Shown here piece by piece: positions 1 through 12,139 of a stretch of DNA of 64,000 nt; positions within the stretch are counted from its first letter, which is position 1, and the number at the start of each line of letters is the position of its first letter. The stretch comes from Rhynchospora pubera. Lineage: Eukaryota > Streptophyta > Magnoliopsida > Poales > Cyperaceae. The stretch is taken from NCBI GenBank assembly GCA_028095005.1, contig CM051459.1, positions 279,329,229 to 279,393,228 on the forward strand, given 5' to 3'. Position numbers and translations under genes: made by a program. The notes beneath the pieces were generated by a model. That model did no database searches. It had not been told where the DNA came from and saw nothing but the letters and a program-made list of their open reading frames with translations.

Positions 1-739
1 TGCATAAGAGAATAATTATGTTTCTCTATTTTGATTCTTATGTCACACGATATCATCGTATAACCCAAGATAGGAACGTGTCATTCTTGCAGATTATACG
101 TTTCTTGATCTAGAGATAATTGTTACAGTTGCTAGCAAACAATCTATCTCCATCAAGGGGCCCAAACAAATATCGTCACTCACTAAGTGAATTAATGAGG
201 GACATACGGTTTTCTTGATAATTAGCTTTTTCCCCGCACAATTCAAGAGTACTTAAATCAAGTCCGTATAGCAGCCTTTATCAGGAATCAGCGGTAAACA
301 TGATTTATAGAATCTATCCTCATATTGAAAAGATAATCATCTCAAACTTAGAACCAAAATGATAACGAAATAAATAATGACACGTAACACAATCCATATA
401 TTTATTTCGTGGGGTCCAGTCCTGTACTATGTTCTATAACATACACATATGCAATTAAGTTGGTTACTCTTAACCTATGATTTATAGAACTTAATCATCA
501 CTTAACTTGCATACTAATCTTATTGATAATTAATGTCCTTTGTTAATTATCAAGATTATGGACTTTTAGATTTATCGTTGTCATTTACTACTAAATGAAT
601 AACAGTGATCTATAATTCAGATCCTCAACCCGAATGAACTGTCAACGAATAAATCAAAGAACAAATGATCTGAAATCATCAATAACATAAACTATAGAAG
701 TAGCCTAATAATATTGGTTTCTAGGACATATCTCTAACA
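1..739 (-). repeat. Truncated copia-type LTR (minus orientation), cut by the window edge
   Basis: This stretch is nearly identical to 58045-58783 and, in reverse, to 56302-57018 and 59943-60690. Its right end, read on the minus strand, starts TGTTAGAGATATGTCCTAG, the 5' end of the LTR family described further right. Only about 740 of the family's ~1760 bases are inside the window, so I cannot tell solo LTR from complete element. The start sequence resembles that of Angela/Tork-type Ty1/copia LTRs as I remember them; that assignment is by eye. Confidence 0.8.
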
Positions 740-1738
740 GTATTGTTTCCTAAAAAAAAAAGCATTTAAAATTTTATTGTGATCTAACAAATCTCTAGTA
801 ACCATGTAGGGAATTAGAGTTCCTGATTCGCAAAGGGAGCACACGATGGTTTACTAAATCGACGAAGTACAAAAGATATAATGTTAAAATTGCTATACTA
901 TTATCTCAATAATAACATTGATATATGAAGTATAAGTACATGCATTTAACATGACTTCTTTCACTTTTTTACGTGGTACTTTTTTTTTAAAAAAAAACTT
1001 CAAAATTTACTTGTACATAAAGTTATCCACAATATAAAATATTCTAAATATTAAAAACTGATATTTTTGAAAGGTTTAGAACTAATTAGAATAACAACTT
1101 TCTAAAATTCGAAAAAAATACTTAAAAATAAAAATAAATATAAAATTTGGTCTATATGGAGATTTTATTAGGGAGATCATGTTGGATGGTTTAGATCGGT
1201 CATTTTGAACTAGATTTAGGACTTTTGATCGCGACTCATGAAGAATTTTTTTGTGATGCATCTCACCATAGCTAAACTTTCTATCTCTATATATATTTTA
1301 TCTTACATGACTGAGTGGGGAAAAAAAAAATTCTATAAATAAACAGCCTATGTCCAAAAAAAAAAAAAAATGACTGAAATCAATCCATAGTTGACATGGA
1401 TTGTTTCGACAGAAATGAAAATGTAAATACCATCTTTTCAATAAAAAAATTTTGCTAAAAAAAGGACGACTCCCCTTCATGAATCATATCTATTCATCTA
1501 TTTTCAGATGCTGCAATGATAAGTCTCATCAAATGCTATTTATCCGGCAGTAAAATCAGTACAGGGACAAATTCTCGTGAAGTAGCCTGTTTTGTTTTCT
1601 AGCTAAAACTTGTATGCAAAAGCAATATACAATATTCTTCAGCATGTACCATCAGAACAAAAATGTAACTGTTGCTTTTTCTCTCGTTATTTAGGTATAA
1701 ATAAAAGAGTGTATATATATGTGTATATTTTTCTTTAA
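740..1738. other. AT-rich intergenic stretch, nothing assignable
   Basis: Poly(A) and poly(T) runs and stop-dense reading frames fill this stretch. I see no coding or structured repeat signal. Confidence 0.6.
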
Positions 1739-1927
1739 GGCTCCGTTTGGATGGCTTCTTTCCGGAATAAGGAATAAGGAATAAGGAATAACCACTTTTT
1801 ACCAATAAATTTATTTCTAACTATCCAAACTCTTCACAAAAGTTACACACTTCCCAATAAATTTACTCCTTCCTAATAAATTTCTTCCCTTCTTCCTACC
1901 TTATTCTCAACGCATCCAAACGGAACC
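1739..1927. mobile_element. Tourist-like MITE (family CT-1, copy 1)
   Basis: The terminal inverted repeat is GGCTCCGTTTGGAT at the left and ATCCAAACGGAACC at the right, flanked by TAA on both sides (1736-1738 and 1928-1930). A 3-bp TAA duplication fits PIF/Harbinger (Tourist) elements. The interior carries the family core AACTCTTCACAAAAGTTACA, which recurs at 18801, 20463, 23562, 26202 and 49248. Confidence 0.75.
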
Positions 1928-1930
1928 TAA

Positions 1931-2574
1931 AGAAAGAAGAAGTTTTTGTCATCTAATATTTGAAAATTTAAGATGCATGTAAAATTTGAATGCTGATCTC
2001 TTTTGAGGCCAATATAATGAATCGTTAGACCACACGCATAAGAATATATTTACTGTTATTCATGTTTTCGGATCATAGAAATTATATATACAGTTTTTAA
2101 TGCAATTATCAACGAAAAATGCGTCAGATTGATTTCACCTGAAGTTATCTAGAAGTAAAATATTTATGACTTGGTAAATTAAACTAATATATTTATTTTA
2201 AACGAGACAGTATAAATCGAGAAACGCATCCAAATTCAATTATATCAGATAATATCGATTAAATTATTATTTTTTTCAATTACATCAGATCATCAGACAG
2301 TTTATCTAAACTTAAAAAAATTCCGTACAAAATCTCATGCTCTCAGTATCATGCACCGAGCTCTTCAGTACTGGACCTCACACCCTATTTATGACTGTGT
2401 TCCTATATCTTGCCTACGAAGGTCCATGACATAACCATAGACCGAGACCATTTAAGAAAAACATGGACATGCTAAACTACTTTTTTTTTTTATTATACAT
2501 GCTAAACTACTCAGAACCCCACAAGCGTGTTAATTTTACTCATTAATCGTTATTAACAATTTAATTAACACTTC
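1931..2574. other. Intergenic, upstream of the RING gene; nothing assignable
   Basis: This is AT-rich DNA with no open frame or repeat pair that I can support. Confidence 0.5.
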
Positions 2575-3147
2575 ATTTTAACTCCCTTGTTTTCTTCTTT
2601 CCCTACCTCCCTTTTGCCTTTTCTCTCTCTTATTCTGCCTCTCTCGACAAGTAAATAATTTTGTTTCTTTTCTCGGTGATTTATCTTAATTATTCCCTCA
2701 ATTCTTCAGCTCAGTTTTGCCAATTTCGTGGAGAGACAACTCGTTTTATGTTTTCAGGTAATTCTCTTCAGCTCATTGTTTTGCGCCGATTATTCAATTT
2801 GGTTCTTCATTCCACACAAATTTGTTCTTCTTCCAGTTTCTGATCGTAATTTCTGGGTTGTGAACGGTTTGTATTGCTTCTTTTAATAAGTAATTTCGTT
2901 GATCTTCATTTGGTAGTCTCGAATTATCTGGAAATTTGGATTAGGGTTTAGGTGGTACATCGCTTTTCCAGCTGCAATCTCATTTATTACTCACACTATA
3001 GTTGTTTTATCACACCATTAAACGCATTTTCATACTCAATTCATGAGTTTCATTTGGATTGACATTCAACTTCTTTCTTCTTTTTATACTTGTTTTGAAG
3101 TTCTGAGAAAAGACTCTTCTTTGAGCTGATAAGGCCAATTTGGTGCA
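2575..3147 (+). promoter_or_regulatory. Probable promoter-proximal region and 5' UTR of the SDIR1-like gene
   Basis: A pyrimidine-rich stretch (about 2575-2650, CCTCCC and CTCTCTCT runs) precedes the start codon at 3148. Such stretches are common at plant transcription starts and in leaders. A GTAATT after TTTTCAG near 2757 could be a donor for a leader intron, but I cannot fix the transcription start or the intron from sequence alone. Confidence 0.35.
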
Positions 3148-5101
3148 ATGAGTTTTGTGTTTAGAGGAAATAGACCTGACAATGGGGGTGGATTTGCTGA
3201 TTTCATCCCGGATAGGAGGCCTATGGTATGTATTTCATTCTTATTATAGCTCTAATTTTGTATGGATGGTCGAGTTTATTCTTTAGCAATAAGACTTTTC
3301 TCATTCTGTGGTTTACAAACAATGTACAGAGAATGCACACTGGACGAACGGTTAACTCAAACTCAATGGCTTTTCTTGTGACAGGTAACAAAATCATCCC
3401 AAATGATATATGAGATGGGCTAAAATCAGCCACGACTGTCAGCTACGATCAAATCTCAATTTTCGAGATTCTAACAGTCGATCCGAACCGTTCAATGTGT
3501 GTTCTTCATATTGAAATCTCATTGGAGACCAAATTTTACATTTTTCTGATTTTATTTACTATTTTTTTGAGATTTTTAAAAATCATAGTTATTGAAGGAT
3601 CCATAATTGTTTAGATTAAGAATTTTGTAAAATATCAAATAAATACTAAAAAAATTCAGAAAAATATAGAATTTTGTCTCCAACGAGATTTCAATATGGA
3701 GAACACACTGAACGGTTCAGATCGACTATTAGAATCTCGAAAATTGAATATTGATCGTAGCTTATGGTTGCATCCGTCAGTCGTGGCTGATTTTAGCCCA
3801 TCTCATGATATATCCAAGCCAACTATTTTTTATTTTATTTCAATATGTTTTTAATTCGTTGTTTGTAGTTCTTACGTACTCATACTGACATGACTATTTG
3901 CAGTGTTCCTACTTTTCATGATACTGAATTCACACCAGCTGTCTTCAAATTTCCTGGTACACATTGGCAATATATATTTCTGCAAGTTTTTAATTTTTTT
4001 ATATCTTTCTCTAGGAGATTAACAATTTTGTATCCTTTTTGTAGCTATGGTTAGTATTGGGGGCATTCTTAATAGCAACTGCACTAAGGATATATGCCAC
4101 ATGCCAGCAACTGCAAGCACATGAAAATGCAATTGCGACAAGTGGACTTCTGAGACATACAGAATTACAGTTGCGCATACCTCCTTCCATTGGAATAGCT
4201 ACCAGGGGTCAAATGCAGGGCCTCAGGCTTCAACTTGCTCTATTTGACCGAGAGTTTGATGACTTAGGTATTTCATTTTTAGAATGCATGTAACGATGAA
4301 AATACAGTTTTTTGTTCTTTGCCATGAATGTGTAGCTGACTGGTGCCGACTCTTTCTTTTGTATTTAATAGATTATGACGCGCTGAGAGCGTTAGACTCT
4401 GACAACGTTCCACATGCATTTTCGATGAGTGAAGAGGAGATAAATGCTTTACCAGTTCACAAGTATAAAAGTCATTCTGACAAGGGACCCACGTCTACAC
4501 ATCAAAGGCAATATAATCATTTCGCTTTCTCAGTTTTAACATAAACTCTGTAAAAATTTTTATTTGTAAAAGGATCTTTGGGGGATGTCTAAATGATGGT
4601 TACTTTCTGTCGTTTGTACAGTGATGGATCTGGTCTTCCTCAAACTGGGTCTTCCTCTGGATCAACAAGTCAGGTATGTATGTATCCTGTGACACTCAGA
4701 TTCTGTTATCCATGAATTTTCGTGCCTATTGGTTTAAACTGATATAAAAAATTGTTAGCAGAAAGGGAATGAAAATGTGAAATCTGAAGGAAGTGGGAAT
4801 TCATCAGAAGATGAACTGACATGCAGTGTTTGCTTGGAGCAAGTCATTGATGGGGATCTACTTAGAAGTTTACCTTGTGTGCATCAGGTTTCCTGTTTTC
4901 TCTATTCTTTGCAGTTTATCGTACTTTTTACAACAAGGGGGAAATAAGGGGATATTATGGATTGATAATTATCTTTTGTTCTTTGAATGTACTTTGTAGT
5001 TCCATGCAAACTGCATAGACCCCTGGTTGAGACAGCAAGGGACATGCCCAGTGTGTAAGCACAGGGTCAATGGTGAGACCGATGCATCTTTCATGGTCTG
5101 A
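3148..5101 (+). CDS. SDIR1: SDIR1-like membrane RING-H2 E3 ubiquitin ligase, 8 exons, 274 aa
   Basis: Exons: 3148-3225, 3330-3384, 3904-3956, 4045-4267, 4372-4507, 4622-4673, 4762-4887, 5000-5101. All phases agree and sum to 825 nt. The protein starts MSFVFRGNRP and has two hydrophobic segments (about residues 39-52 and 61-80), a conserved middle (LRALDSDNV, SMSEEEINALP) and a C-terminal RING-H2 finger. The zinc ligands are C220, C223, C238, H240, H243, C246, C257 and C260. Length, order and the final DASFMV match SDIR1, known in Arabidopsis as an ER-membrane E3 that promotes abscisic acid, salt and drought responses. Intron 2 contains a MITE. Intron 5 uses a GC donor (AAAG|GCAATA): no GT donor in the right phase precedes the in-frame stop, and the GC site joins exon 6 in frame. 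Intron 6 has alternative acceptors 3 nt apart (TTAG/CAG) that would add one Gln. Confidence 0.92.
3412..3804. mobile_element. Mutator-type MITE in intron 2 of the SDIR1-like gene
   Basis: A long inverted repeat starts GAGATGGGCTAAAATCAGCC and ends with its complement. Each arm exceeds 100 bp. It is flanked by perfect 9-bp direct repeats ATGATATAT (3403-3411 and 3805-3813). Nine-base duplications plus long terminal repeats are the mark of Mutator-like elements. It has no coding capacity. The core (GACCAAATTTTA, TCCGAACCGTTCAA) is shared with elements near 13660, 34060 and 34427. It is presumably spliced out with the intron. Confidence 0.85.
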
Positions 5102-6600
5102 ACCAGAGACTAACTCTTGTTGTTTAGTGTTGTACATATGACTAATACCGTGAGCATATGGCACACATCTTCTCTCAGTTCTCCTTGATTGCCGGAAGAG
5201 AAGTAATTGCTTTGAAATTATATTGTTGTGTATTTGTGTAGCAAATCAGTGTGTCCTATAAAACATAATAGAAATTAACAAGATCGACCTCATTGCCTAG
5301 AATAATAGAAGGTATTAAGCTTTACTGGAGTTGTTGTCTATTTGTATTATAAACCAGTGTTTCCTCTAAAGCTAAACAGAAATTAACATCATTCATTTCA
5401 TTTCCAAGACAAAGAGAAGGTATTGGCAATTATATTGTGTGTAAGCACAAGGCACATCTAGTAGCACTTTGAAGTAGAGGAGATTTGAGAAAACATTAAA
5501 GCACCTGTTAGGTCCTGGTGTAATGGTGTACAGTAAACTCCTAACAGCCACTGTGTTTAAAATTAACTGTTAGATGCCATTATGTTTCCATTCTTAAGTA
5601 GTGTGCAGTTGATTGGTGTTGGAGATATGGAAACAATGTTATTTAATACGGAGGTAAATTAGTTTTTAAGTTTTTTCTTGACAACATTAATTGGTAGTGG
5701 CTACCAAGTTGAAATCAACTGTAAGTTTAAAATACCAACTGGAAATTGTGGGGCAGGTTGATTGATGTATGGCAGCTAGTAAACAGGGCAAACGGGGGCA
5801 TTTGTTCATTTCTTCTCAAACGTGCTATTATTTGAGAACTTGTGTCAATAAGAAGTAAATGTCTAGTCAGAATATTTATGGGGTGAAGATGGCAGATTTG
5901 ACGATCTGAACTGCTTTAACATGAATAATCCTTGGGGCAAAGTAAAAGAAGTGTTCATTTGAAGAATTTTACAGTTATTCGGTACAAACTTTAATGCTAG
6001 ACTGAAAGAATTTATTTATGATATAATGTTATGTTGATATATAATTAAGTTTCTGTTTTGTATCAAAATTCTCAGACAATCTGGTATGTGAAATAATTGT
6101 TTTTGGTTGATTAAGAAAACAAAATTTGAAAAAAAAAGATTGGAAGTGCCACACAGTAGAAAGAATAATAAATCCTACTCACACTACTTATTCCATCTCT
6201 ACTTACTTTCAAGCGACGCATCTAACAATACTGAAATATTAACAAAAGATCACTACGATGACTCAGTTTTATTATAATTATTCACATGAAGTTCTCGTTA
6301 AATAAGGCATAATGCCATGACTTAATTTTCGAATCACAGCTTATTATTATCGAATAACAAGGTACAGTAGTAAATTATTTACCACACCTGCATTTGTATA
6401 ACGCCACAAATATTTTAATTAGATTAATTTTGTACCAAGTGACATATTTGGATTGGGCGAACAATGCGTTTTACTACAAGTATTATTAACTGTGCGAATC
6501 TATAACTTATTAAAGAAAATTAGTTTACTAAATATATAAACTTGAAACAAAGCATTTTATTATTATTTTTTCCATTTTAAGAAACTCATTTAATTTTGTT
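5102..6600. other. 3' flank of the SDIR1-like gene and intergenic DNA
   Basis: The first ~180 bases probably hold the 3' UTR. Beyond them I see AT-rich sequence with no open frame, element ends or structured RNA I can support. Confidence 0.5.
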
Positions 6601-7320
6601 TACAAGAGATCCGGAGCCTATCCTACGTGTAAATTCCAGCGTCTGAGCCGTCATGTGCATCCATATCGCCGCCATCTCTCACTGCCCTTCAAGGAAACAT
6701 ACAGAGGATTCAATAAAAAAAAAACATACAGAGGATCATCTACCTCAAACAGCAAACACCTATATCGACCATTCCTCTTCCGCCACCATGTCCACAACGG
6801 ACGTGTCATTCAACAAATCACCTTGCACCAAAACCCGAAAGATTCCCTCTTCTGCCTTCTCTTCCTTCTAATCCATTTTGTTAGCTTCCACTTTCATCAA
6901 CAAAAATCTCTTTTGTTAGTTTTCGGTGGCAAATAATAAAATACTCCTAATGGCATCGGATCGTACGATTTGTAATATTAAACTCATCCTTAAATGGTCA
7001 TTGGTCCCGCCGTCACTAATCAACAATATCTGCGCTTAATCATGCTGAACACAAATACACAATGCCATCGATCTCTTCTCGAGATTCGTGTTACTTTTTG
7101 TTTTTTTCCAGAGATTATAATCCGTACAAAACCAGCAAAAGCAAGTATGGGAGCGAAAGTGAGAGTGAAAGTGAAATCTTTCTTCTTTACTCTCTTCTTC
7201 CTCACCAGGATCGAAGTCGAATCGATCATCCATGGAGCAAAAGATGGGTCGCTATCATCTTTCCAGCCCCAGGTTTGTTTAAGATATCTCTTTTTTTTTT
7301 TGTGCTTTCTTTAGGGTAAA
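6601..7320 (+). other. Possible 5' region of a gene; candidate short first exon at 7231-7271
   Basis: This stretch is richer in GC than its neighbours, and several short frames overlap. ATG at 7231 opens a 13-codon frame (MEQKMGRYHLSSP plus two bases) that ends at a good donor, CCCCAG|GTTTGT. That phase would join the acceptor GTCACAG|C at 10272 of the FHY1-like gene, about 3 kb away. The link is only a phase match; nothing else supports it. Confidence 0.2.
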
Positions 7321-10217
7321 AGTAAGATTTCAATTCAATTGAATAGAGAAGAGTTCAAAAGAAATGATTTCAATTTATAATTTGGTATTGGAAACAATAT
7401 ATGAAGAATTGATGAGAATTGAAATTTAGTGATCAAAATCACATGAAAACAAGGAGGAAATGATTTCATGCCTTGACATTTGACTGTTATACCCTCATCC
7501 TAAAACATACATAACTAGTGTGCCTTTGATCTGATAATTGCAATTAAAAAATATGTTGCTAGTAATCTTCTAAATGGATTGCTTGATTTTTATACTGATA
7601 CCGTGTACAGCCATGGCAGAAGTTGCAGCATGTCATGAATTAAATGGTTGATAATTATAGGCAAGGAGAACAATCTTTCATATATAAAATAGTAGATTAT
7701 TTAATAGTAAAAAAATCGAAAGTATGAACTCAAAATGAAAAATGACTCAAGTATCTAAGAGTTGTGCAAAGCAAAACAAAACACTTGAAAAAGAAAGTAA
7801 ACTTTAACCAAACCAAAATCAAAACAAAGTCAATTAAATAATTTCTGTAATACAAAAAAAGGAGCAAGAGCAATTATTTGTATTAGAGCAATGAGTACAA
7901 ACTTAACAAAAAAGCACTGGAGAATAAAACTATAGAGAGCAATCATGGAAGATTAAGATTAGGCAGAAAAAGGGAGTGGAAGAAGTGCATAAAAGAAGAT
8001 AAGCGGTGGGTGTGGGTAACTTGATATCAGAAGGATAATGGAGATAGGGGGGAATAGACGTATGGTGCGAGTCTAGGAGATAGTATCGCATAGAGAGAGT
8101 CAGAGAGATGGGAATGGGGAGGGTGATTTGGTCAGAGAGGAAAGAGCCTACTTCGGTGAAAAGAAGTCATGTCAAATTTCTATGTTTTTGACGCAATTTC
8201 GTAGGAGCTATTTTTTCTCTCCAAATCGTTAACAATGAACTCTCAATTCTCGTCTACTATTGGTTCCGATTCTATTTCCTAGTCTCGCAAGATTTTTACC
8301 GTTCCAATCAGACCCTTAGTAATTTCTCTGCTCTCTGTACAAAAAATGAAGTTTTTTCAGCCAAGGAGATTGGTAATCCGGTATTATATTGATCTTAAAT
8401 TACGTTTCAGATTGAAAGGATTTTTATCCTCTCTGTTGCGCTCATCGAGTTTAGTATTGTATTGCGAATTTGCTATATAGTACAAGTTGCAGGGTTGATA
8501 GTATTATTAGTATAAGTTAAGTAGTTATTCTTATGAGCTGCTTTTGTTTTCCTGAATTGATTATAGTGTGCATCCTCCTATGTGTTCTGTTCTGGTCTCT
8601 TCTGATACTGATATGGTAGTCACACTAGCACATAAATTAGTACCAGTTCCTATGTCTTGCATTATCCTCTTTATGATTTGGCATCGGAATAGTTGAAAAA
8701 TCTACCTTTGTTCCGATGAAAACCCAATTTTATTCATTTCTTCCTTTTACTTTTGTTAAAAAAAAGGGCAACCTTGTCACCGTTTCATTAAAAATGAAAA
8801 CAGTTTCACAAACCTAGAACTGGTAGCTAACAACGTTACTATTATCCTTCTAAAAACAGAACCCATGATTGAGGATATAACAGTCTCAGGCTTTCCGTAT
8901 TCTGTGAATCGCCTTCTTAGGAATTACTACAACGTACACCACTTATTGACCAGTCAAACTGTCCAATGAATGTTGTTGCTTTAGATGTGTTCCCCTCAGC
9001 CTATTTTTATTTATCGAGCCATCTCAAAATCTCCTCAAAAATCACAAAACCCCACAAGTTGTACCACACGTCAGTACAGCTTTGCTTGGTACATCCAACA
9101 CAGAAACCTTATTCCCTTTGTCAGCATAAAGCAACACACAAGCAACGTAGCATTGTAGAGATATAGCCACACAAAATCATTTTCACGCAAATGAACGATG
9201 TTGTTATCCTCAGGGCTCTTGTCAGCATCAGCAAGTCTTCCTCATCATTTATCTCTTCCACATTCTCAGCAATAGCATTTTGTGCATTCAACATCTGAGT
9301 ACGATCTCATCTTATGCAATAGGCAGCCGACCTGTCAACTTATTTTTTCTGATTCCTGCCATACACCTGCTGATAAATATACCAGATTTTGTATCTGTAC
9401 CGACACCTGTTTCGTGCTTAGTTTTAACCTTGTTAAACAGAATTTCAATTCTCATTTTACAAATGCTCCAACAAGAAGCACTGTAAATCATCAAAAAAGC
9501 TTGCTTTCCCCCTTAGGTAACTGCAAAACACAAGCTGTTATCTGACTCAAATTATTCAAACCCTTATGACTTTCTCAAGCCAGTAACAAATTTTTTGAGC
9601 GTAAGGACAAAACAGAATTCAATGTGGAACGGATTAATTTTGCCCACAAAACACACACTGAGCATTTCCTTGCCAATCTTTCTTAATAAGGTCGTCCTTT
9701 GTTAAAATTTTATCATACAAGAGTAAACATTTAAAGATCTATGTTGTGGGGGTTTCTTAAGTATCCACCACATTAAAGCATCTTTCACTTTCACACCTGA
9801 AAACAAAAAAATTATTAGTGGATTGAGTTGTACAAGCCCCCATAGATTCCCATCCAAAAACTTGGTAATATTTTCATTGAAAAACAGCAACAACTGATAA
9901 GGTTGATAACTAATTGGTCATTGATTGCTTTTGTATGATGTTGGTCCATCTTGATTGATTATAAAAGGATCACATCCAATTGATCTTTTTAAGTTATTTA
10001 TGGTAGAAGTATAACAACTTTCAGGAGTTCACCATGACCTTGGTCAGTTTCTTATTGACTGATCTAATTACCTTGGAAATATTATTGAATTCAAATGCAT
10101 CTCTCTCTCTCTCTCTCTCTGCGTACTTGCATCAGCGGACGGATGTTTATGCATCTTTTTGGAAATAGAATATATATAAATCTCAAGCTAAGCTTTGTTC
10201 ACATATAAATTCACAAG
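7321..10217. other. Gene-poor stretch; unassigned moderately GC-rich patch at 8960-9560
   Basis: Most of this is AT-rich. The patch at 8960-9560 has several frames of 60-90 codons on both strands with no recognisable domain; it could be a decayed gene or retroelement read on the minus strand. A (CT)n microsatellite lies at about 10100-10121. If the FHY1-like gene starts at 7231, this would be its first intron. Confidence 0.4.
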
Positions 10218-10927
10218 ATTACTGGATAACTACAAATTACAGCTCCTCTTTCATAAGAGAAGATCCTGGTCACAGCACTGAGCAAAACAAGAAGAGAAAA
10301 TTACTGTGCGAGCATAGTGATTTGGAGTCACCAGTATCAAAGCAGAAGCTAGAAAACCAACAATTAATGGAATTAGGGGAATCTGAGAATAGCATGAGGT
10401 ACCTTTTCACAGACAATGTTTACAATGCGGTTGATCCATCCACGGTGCCTGATTGGCCTTGCACATCCTGTAGCAGCTACAGCAATGAAGCTGCCTCATG
10501 TAGCACCTTTGGTTCTTCAAGTGAGTTTGATAGTGGTGCTAGCACCAACAATTTTGGGTCACCAGGCATGAACTATAATTGCAAGAAGGAGTTGTTTAAA
10601 GAGCTTGAAGCATTGCATGACCCTATAATAAACGAGCTTGTGAAGAATAGCATGGAGGGTTTTGATGTAGAAACGGATGAAGACACGGTGGATTCCATGC
10701 TGTATTCAAATGGGTTTGATGAGTTGGCAACCCAATCCACTTTGGGTGGAAGCATGCAAGGTAGTTGTTAACTTCACTTTCTTTCATATTTCCTTTTCGT
10801 CAATCAATCTCGCTCAAAATTATAATAACTATTTTAGTATTTTATTAATTACGCAGACGGTAGAGTTTCGACGCAGCTAACAATTGATCAGGAATTTGAA
10901 CAGTACTTTTCAAAGCTCATGCTTTAA
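10218..10927 (+). CDS. FHY1/FHL-like phytochrome A nuclear-import factor (3' exons; start exon not located)
   Basis: The open frame runs 10218-10760, then a donor (GCAAG|GTAGTT), and continues in phase in 10857-10927 after acceptor ACGCAG, ending TAA. There is no ATG in the upstream part of this frame back to a stop at 10166-10168, so an earlier exon is needed; an acceptor may lie at 10217 or 10271. The product carries a basic nuclear-localisation-type motif (NKKRKLL), a Ser/Cys-rich acidic middle, an LYSNGF segment, and the C-terminus LTIDQEFEQYFSKLML. In FHY1 and FHL, as I recall them, the N-terminal KKRKL signal and the C-terminal FEQYFS.LML motif are the nuclear-import and phyA-binding parts, and they carry light-activated phytochrome A into the nucleus. 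Family assignment is by motif only. A four-unit tandem repeat follows the gene. Confidence 0.65.
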
Positions 10928-11213
10928 TCTGGCTCTCTGTTATTTGTTCTGTAGTTTTCGGTCCGATGAACCAGTTTTTCTTTTTTTTTTCAAGTGATAA
11001 CTTCTTACTTGTAATGCATTTGGTTTAATGAGCTGCTCATGAGGTTAGATTATGTATATCTTGTGTGTTATGTGTATGCAACAAAGTCTAAGCCTTTTAT
11101 CCCAAACAGTTATGTGTATGCAACAATGAATGAAAAAATGTTATGTTGGTCTGATATGAAATCCGGTTTTGTCTTTGACTGATTTGTATATTTACTGTAT
11201 ACTTTCTTGTTAA

Positions 11214-11563
11214 GAGTTCAAATCTTCACTAGGTACTAAGTATGCACTGGAGCATGTTACTCGCTGCTTTTCAGTGTATACTGTTATATTCTCTCTTGCA
11301 TGAGTTCAAATTTTTCACTAGATTGGTACCAAGTATGTACTGGCTAGCATGTTACTGGCTGCTTTTCAGTGTATACTGTTATATTCTCTCTTTCATGAGT
11401 TCAAAATTTTCACTAGATTGGTACCAAGTATGTACTGACTGCTTTTCAGTGTATAATGTTATATATCCTCTCTTGCATGAGTTCAAAATTTTCACTAGAT
11501 TGGTACCAAGTATGTACTGGCTATCATGTTACTGGCTGCTTTTCAGTGTATACTGTTATATGA
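11214..11563 (+). repeat. Four-unit minisatellite downstream of the FHY1-like gene
   Basis: Four units of about 80-97 bp each start GAGTTCAAA and contain CACTAGATTGGTACCAAGTA and CTGCTTTTCAGTGTATACTG. The third unit lacks a short internal segment (GGCTAGCATGTTACT). The open frame across them exists only because of the repeat and is not a gene. Confidence 0.85.
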
Positions 11564-11569
11564 ATTTGA

Positions 11570-11960
11570 CATGAACATGTGAGTGCCAGATGAATTATTG
11601 GCATAAAAAAATCAAAATAGGACGGAACACACAAATAAAAGTGGCAATGGAAACATGACATGACTAATTGTACATCTTAACACCTATGTTCAACAGCCAG
11701 GAATCTTCTACTGTTCAAATGGCTCCACCAAATTGAATTATTTTACAGAGTTCACTGCAGAAACAGACTACAAACGTGTGGCTAGCAAGCTAGGATTTTT
11801 ACTGTTTTGTACTGTGAGTAATCAGTATAACCCAAAAATATCAAGCAATTCAGCCCAATAAGCCCAGAAATTTACAACTCCTTTAAGGAACAAAAGTAAC
11901 GGTATCTACAGTAAAAAAATCCTTTATGGAACAGATGATTTAACATCAATCGATTAAACT
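11570..11960. other. Intergenic; nothing assignable
   Basis: This is ordinary AT-rich DNA without supported features. Confidence 0.5.
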
Positions 11961-11969
11961 TTGCAAAGA

Positions 11970-12130
11970 ACTGTAACTAATATTTTTTTAAATAAGAGAC
12001 TACTTATTTATAGATGCTTTAGCCCACTCTGTAAATTAGAGTTTATCCCTCTTCCGCGTCCAGCGGGAATTGAACCCGTTACCTCTAGGATAACGGCAGA
12101 GTCACTGACCATCTGTGCTGGACTCCACGT
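11970..12130 (-). repeat. tRNA-derived SINE-like fragment
   Basis: Read on the minus strand, GGGTTCAATTCCCGC resembles a tRNA T-arm/B box and TGGTCAGTGACTC an A box, about 32 bp apart. The sequence then runs to a short A run near 11980. Acceptor-stem pairing and a clean cloverleaf are not visible, so this is more likely a SINE or tRNA relic than a working tRNA gene. Confidence 0.35.
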
Positions 12131-12139
12131 GTGCTGGAC

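Noticed and set aside
7020..7319. Four overlapping frames of 65-106 codons
   Set aside because: They overlap on both strands without domains; only the small 7231 candidate exon is kept, at low confidence.
10218..10927. XRI1-like identity
   Set aside because: The KKRKL signal plus the FEQYFSKLML C-terminus fit FHY1/FHL better; other XRI1 features are absent.
11970..12130. A functional tRNA gene
   Set aside because: Only T-arm-like and A-box-like words are present, with no consistent acceptor or anticodon stem.
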